Shown here: one piece after another, positions 34,301 to 40,300 of the stretch | How the letters are laid out: the number at the start of each line of letters is the position of its first letter | Position numbering within the stretch: the stretch's first letter is position 1 | Source: Bedellia somnulentella | Taxonomy: Eukaryota; Arthropoda; Insecta; Lepidoptera; Bedelliidae | NCBI GenBank assembly: GCA_963576735.1 | Contig: OY755187.1 | Span: 372,001 to 436,000, forward strand | Direction: 5' to 3' | DNA length: 64,000 bases | The notes under the pieces: generated by a model | Databases searched by the model: none | Told to the model about the DNA's origin: nothing | Seen by the model: the letters and a program-made list of their open reading frames with translations, nothing else | Translations under genes and position numbers: made by a program

Positions 34301-37300
34301 ATCAATAATATTATTCTTAACACATTCTTGTATAAAATGATGTTGTACGTCAATATGTTTTGTACGTCTGAAACATTCCGTATCAACAATTTTTAATGTA
34401 CTACGGTTATCGTTGAATACAGTAATTGGTTTGTGATTCCTGTAATTTAATTCATATAAAAAGTTGTTGATAAATTTTGCTTCTTTCACTGAATTACCAA
34501 GAGCATAATATTCAGCCTCAGTACTAGAACAAGCAACAAGTTTTTGTTTTTGACTGTACCAATTAACTACACAATGACCAAATTTCGAAATAAATCCAGA
34601 GTATGATTTCCTATCATTAGTATCCCCTGCCCAATCTGCGTCGGATAAAATTTCAATTTTACTACTTCCTCTCCTAAATTTTAGTCCGTAGTTGATTGTG
34701 CCAGACAAATATCTTAAAACACGTTTTGCAGCAAGCCAGTGAGATTCATCATAACATGTGTTATATTGACTTAATTTGCTACAACAGAAAGCTATATCTG
34801 GACGGGTGCATACAGCAAGATACATTAGACTACCAATAAGTTCTTGGTATGGAAATTTATTATCAACATTTTGTGCTTTAGGCAAGTTAAAATTGACTTC
34901 CATTGGTGTAGAAATCGGGTTACAATTTTCCATTCCGAATCTAATCAAAACATTTTTAATATATTCCGATTGAGTTAAAGTTAAAATACCGTTCTCCCTA
35001 TCTCGGTCCACTTTCATACCTAGTGCTTGTTTGACAGGTCCCAGCAACTTAATATCGAAATGAGATTTAAGTAATTTGTAAAGTTTTTCTTTTTGCTGCC
35101 TATCAGAACTAAAAACAAAAAAATCATCAACATAAAGTGCAATAATAACTGCATCTTTAATATATATACATTTTTCGCTCTTTAATTGTATAAAGCCATC
35201 TGTAATCAATACTTCGTTAACTTTTTCATTCCAAGCACGACTTGCTTGCTTAAGACCATATAAGCTTTTTCTTAGCAAACAAACTTTATGCTGTCCTTCA
35301 ACAACAAAACCATCAGGTTGTTCCATATATATAGTTTCTGATAAATTTCCTTGCAGAAAAGCAGTATTTACATCAATATGTTCAATATCCATATCATACT
35401 CAACACAAATAGCAAACAATAAACGTAATGTGCAGTGACGAACTACAGGTGAAAAAGTTTCTTGGTAATCAATACCATAAATTTGATTAAAACCTTTTGC
35501 AACTAAACGAGCTTTATATTTTTCAAATTTCCCGCTAGGATCTACTTTCTCTTTGAATACCCATTTACTCTTAATAATATTTCCATCTTTAGGTCTATCT
35601 ACAATATCCCATACTTTATGTAACATAAGAGAATTATATTCTTCTTGCATAGCCTTCAACCAAAAAATAGCCTTATCACTATTAATAGCTCGCTTAAAAC
35701 TTTTCGGTTCATTCATATTAAAGAAAGATAAATCTGAAAAATAGTTCATTTCATAATCTCTGAACCTAATAGGTAGTTTATGTTCACGTACAGGCCTAAT
35801 ATTTTCTATATTTACATTTGCATCATCAGGTAAATTAATATCGATAGGTTCATTTTCTATTATTGAATTGTTAGGTAAAGAATTCATTTCAACTTGCTCA
35901 TCATGTAAAACTACTTCTTGTACAGTAGATTCATTTATTAGATAAATCAACATCAAAAGAGTTTGTACTAAAATCTTCTTTATTATTTACATCATTATTT
36001 ATTATCATCACATCTATATTATTGGATGAATTTGGAACTTTAGAAGAATCATTTTTATAACTAATACCTAAAGTGTTCTCAATAAATTCAACAGTTCGAG
36101 CTTTAGTTAATTTAGTTCCATCATCTGGATCGCCTAGTCTATAACCCTTAGTGTAATCACAGTAGCCTAACATAATAAATGGTTTTGACTTCGGATCAAG
36201 TTTAGTGCGTTGATGGTTAGGAGTAAGTGCATAAGCAGTACAACCAAATACTCTAAGGTGGCTCAAATTAACTTTACGACCTTTCCATAACTCTTCAGGA
36301 GTAATACCAGACAAAGCATTAGTTGGACTACGATTTTTAAGATAACATGCCGTATTTATTGCTTCTGCCCAATATTTTTTATCTAAATTTGCATCCTGCA
36401 ACATTGACCTAGCTTTTTCAAGTATAGTTCTATTGAGTCGCTCAGCAACACCATTTTGTTGTGGAGTATAAGGAACCGTTGTTTCGTGAATTATACCACA
36501 TTTTAATAAATAATATCTAAAACTTTTGTTGCAATATTCGGTGCCATTGTCACTTCGAAATCTTTTAATATTTAAATTTAATTGGTTCTCCACCATCGTT
36601 TTAAATTCAATAAATGTATTCAATACTGATATTTTATCTTTAGATTTAAGGAAATAAATAAATGATTTACGAGTATAGTCATCGGTAAACGTTATAAAGT
36701 AACGATGTCCGCTCCAACTATTAACTGACATTGGACCACATATATCAGAATGTATTAAATCTAGTTTAGTCTGACTTCTATGTGCCTGACCACGAGGAAA
36801 ACACATACTTTTTTGTCTTCCTTCAATACAAGGAACACAAGGTTGTAAATTATCATTTGTAAAATTAACACCGTTTGCTATGTTACGAAGAACTAACATA
36901 CCTCTATAACTTAAATGTCCAAGACGTCTATGCCATAACTCTACAGAATCTGAATTGGTCATTAAAGCTTTACCGTCCGGGCTAGTACTATGTTCTTGGT
37001 AGTTGACAGATGATTCTAAAGAAACCGGTTTTTGATCAAGTTTGTAAAGACCGTTCACGTTGCTAGCTGTTAAATCACAGGAACCAGTGATAGTTACATT
37101 ATCCTTCCTGTAAATAAAACATTTATTAATATCAAATATTAGTACATATCCCTTTTCCGTAATTTTATCAACAGATAAAAGGTTTGCAGCTGCATTTGGA
37201 ACATATAAAGCATTCCTTATAGTTATTTGTTTGTCATCAAACATAGTAACATTAATATCACCTGAACCTTGACTATAAATCTTTTGATTATTAGCTGTAG

Positions 37301-40300
37301 TAATCTCTGAAATATTATTCGGAGTATAATTGGTAATCCAATCTTTATTATTAGTCATATGATTAGTTGAACCAGAGTCTAAAATCCAGCTACAGTCAGT
37401 GACATTACTTACGTACGACTTTTCATTTAAGTATAAAGAAAAATTTGCGGAACTTCCCTTTTTAGATGAATGGTCTGAAGAATTATTCATAAATTTCTTC
37501 TTTCCCTTTTTAAACTTAGGACATTTTGGCTTAATATGGCCCTTTTGGTGACAATTGTGACATACAGGAACAAAATAATCTTTTGTCATCAATACTTTAT
37601 CAGTGTGATTAGATGTTAACATATCTCTTTTAAATTCTCCTTGAAGTAATTGACTTTTCACAAAATCTGAAGTCAACTTCGTGTGAGTAGCTTCCATCGC
37701 CATAATCATAGCATCAAAATCGGATGGTAGACCTATAAGCATTAATTCTGCTAGCTCCTCGTCGTCAATATTGATACCAATATCTGCCAATTCTTGAGTA
37801 GTTGATATGATATTGCCAAGATATAAGTCCATATTATTAAAGTCCACATATTTAATATTTGCTAATTTTCGTTTTAGATTTAAGCGTCGACTTATGCCTG
37901 AATTCTCATAAGCCGTTTTTAACTTTATCCAGGCTTCATGAGCAGTTGTTGCATTTCTTACATGTGGATAACATATCGATTCCACATTCAAGCAAATTTT
38001 TGCGTATGCTCTTTGGTCTAATGATGGATTAGAGGACGATGCAACTTCACCATTTGTAATATTCCAAAGACCATTTTCTATGAGCAGTAATTTCATTTGG
38101 AATTTCCATGTGCTATAGTTATTAATTCCATTTAATTTTATGATATTCATATTGGAGTTGGTACTTATTATATAGTTACCAGATTCATGTGAAGATGATG
38201 ATGTACTTGGGTTTTCCATTTTTTATGTAATTTAAAATATGTTTATTAACTAATTGCCCATAACCAATGTTAAAGTAAACACCAAATACGTTAAAATTGA
38301 TATATTAATCAATATAAAAATAACATATTCACATTCTTGAAAAACTTCTACAATACACAGGAAAAAATATAGAACAAACAACAATCTATTTGATATACGT
38401 CAATTCGGTATGCAAAGTTTTACAAAAGTGGTGCTGATTACGAAACCATTTCGAGATATTATGTTTTTAAAACATATTTTCTTGAAATTAAATCAAACAC
38501 AGCTAAGATGAACGCTATTTTACCAAAAAACTGTAAATATATTTGACCTTCAGCGATATGTCAAAGACATTCGTTCTTACAGTTTATTAATAAAACATCG
38601 ATAAATCATAGGTTTGTTTAGTGTAATATCGTAATAATTTCATTTGGGATCACAAATTCGTGAAATATTTTGCAATTAGCAACATTTTTACTTAACACTT
38701 CGCTTTATTTGCATGTCGCTACGTGACATTTTCAATCGATGACGTCATTAAGTACGAAAGTTGAACAATCTTTAAAAAATCATAACTTTGCAATTACTCA
38801 TTTTAAATGAAAAATATTCAAATTAGTTTTTTATTTTCGTGTTTGCTATCGAATAAAATTATTTAATAAATACCAAAAAAAAACTTTGCCTACCGAATTC
38901 TTAATGACAAATCATAAATTCATAAATTGTTAAATACAAAAGAGGTTTGTTTAACACAAGTGCATGATACTTGACATTGCTAAATGTTCTAGCGCAGGCG
39001 TTCACTTCACCAACAGTTTTGAAGAAAATGACAAATATGCCAGGAGCAAGGGTGAAGCGATGATAGTGGTGTGTCAAACTTTTGCTTTTGTTTACTGGGG
39101 TACTACACTTAAATGTGCTAACAATTATTTTGCTTCTTCCTCTTCTGACTCCTTGTAAAATATATTTCTATCGCACTCGTTGCCTGATAGATCAACTGGT
39201 CAAACGAAAGTTATCATAATGTTTGAGGTATCATTATATTCAACTAATCTACCATATGTTATCACAACCCGAATCTTCAATCCATATAAGTGCACAGATC
39301 TACAGATTCAAACCGAACTTGACCGTCGTTTTCATATATAAGTATTAACCTTAAAAGATTGTGCGGACGAATAATTAATACGTTGCGAACAATTCAGTTA
39401 TAAAAGCGTATTTTCACGCTTAAATCCTAGTTGAAGAAAGTAGAGTAATGTGAAGAACCATTAAGCTTTATCAAAGGATTGACAGTAAATGAAAAACTTC
39501 ATAGCAAAAATTTCAACAAAGGCAGGACCTCTCACGTACACGATAACTGCTTACAACGGTTTTGCAACTGCAAACACGAACGTTGCCGTGTAGTGTCGGC
39601 TTAGAATAGCACTACCCCGTTTCTACCGATGGGTGTACGTAAGAGGCGACAAACGGTATTAGGGCTTTTAAGGGATTTTTGGGCTATGCGGTTGGAGACC
39701 CATCACCAACAACCTTTACTTTTACCATCTTTTCCCCACTCACATTTCCAAAAGTGGCTGAGGAATTTCTAATTCCTTAGCTCTGGCTACCCCTTCTAGG
39801 GATTTATAGCCGTGAGTATATGTTATGTTATGTTACGAACGAAAATAATTGACTCATTTTCGTTAATTCTCGTATTTAAGTCTTAAAGTTGGTATTTTAT
39901 TGATAAAGTTATTGTTATTAATATTTAATAGCACAGAATCTAAATAAAATACTCATTCTTTGACAAAAAATAAATTTTGAGCCATTCTTAGCCATTCTTC
40001 CAAATTAAGACTATGATAATTACCAGTCTATATGCTTTATTTTAGATCTGAAACAAAAGAATTCAATGCAAATATATGATAAACTATATCTTCTATCATC
40101 ACAATATAACGATTGTGGTAAAGTTTTAAAATCGGCAAAATATCAAATACGTGATTTTTTATCAGTTTCAATATGGCTAATTTCAGTAATCCGCCATACT
40201 ATATAGGGTCACGCATACACTCATTTACGCACGCCGTTGAACTTTTTTTGTATTGCCAAACTATATACCTAAGTCGTAAGACACAAACGTTCACGCTGTT

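Larger units (their letters stand above)
33925..38956 (-). mobile_element. Copia LTR retrotransposon with nested MITE
   Basis: Both LTRs are 195 bp (TG...CA) once a nested insertion is removed. I count one difference between them (T/G at the CTATTTTATAT/CTATTTGATAT site). The 5-bp target duplication CAAGT lies at 33920-33924 and 38957-38961. A purine tract AAGGGGCAG abuts the 3' LTR at 34120-34128. The element lies in TRAF intron 6, antisense to the gene. The coding region is split by one frameshift, so this copy is probably not autonomous. Confidence 0.95.

Noticed and set aside
35931..35956. Programmed frameshifting in the Copia element
   Set aside because: The site is between integrase and reverse transcriptase, not at Gag-Pol, and the family normally has one ORF. 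A mutation is simpler.
38964..39158. A 64-residue protein
   Set aside because: No motif, no splice or conservation evidence, and it starts inside the Copia target flank.
39585..39835. SINE-A as a 5S- or tRNA-derived SINE
   Set aside because: GGTTGGAGACCC is only a weak B-box match and no A box is placed convincingly, so the head's origin was left open.
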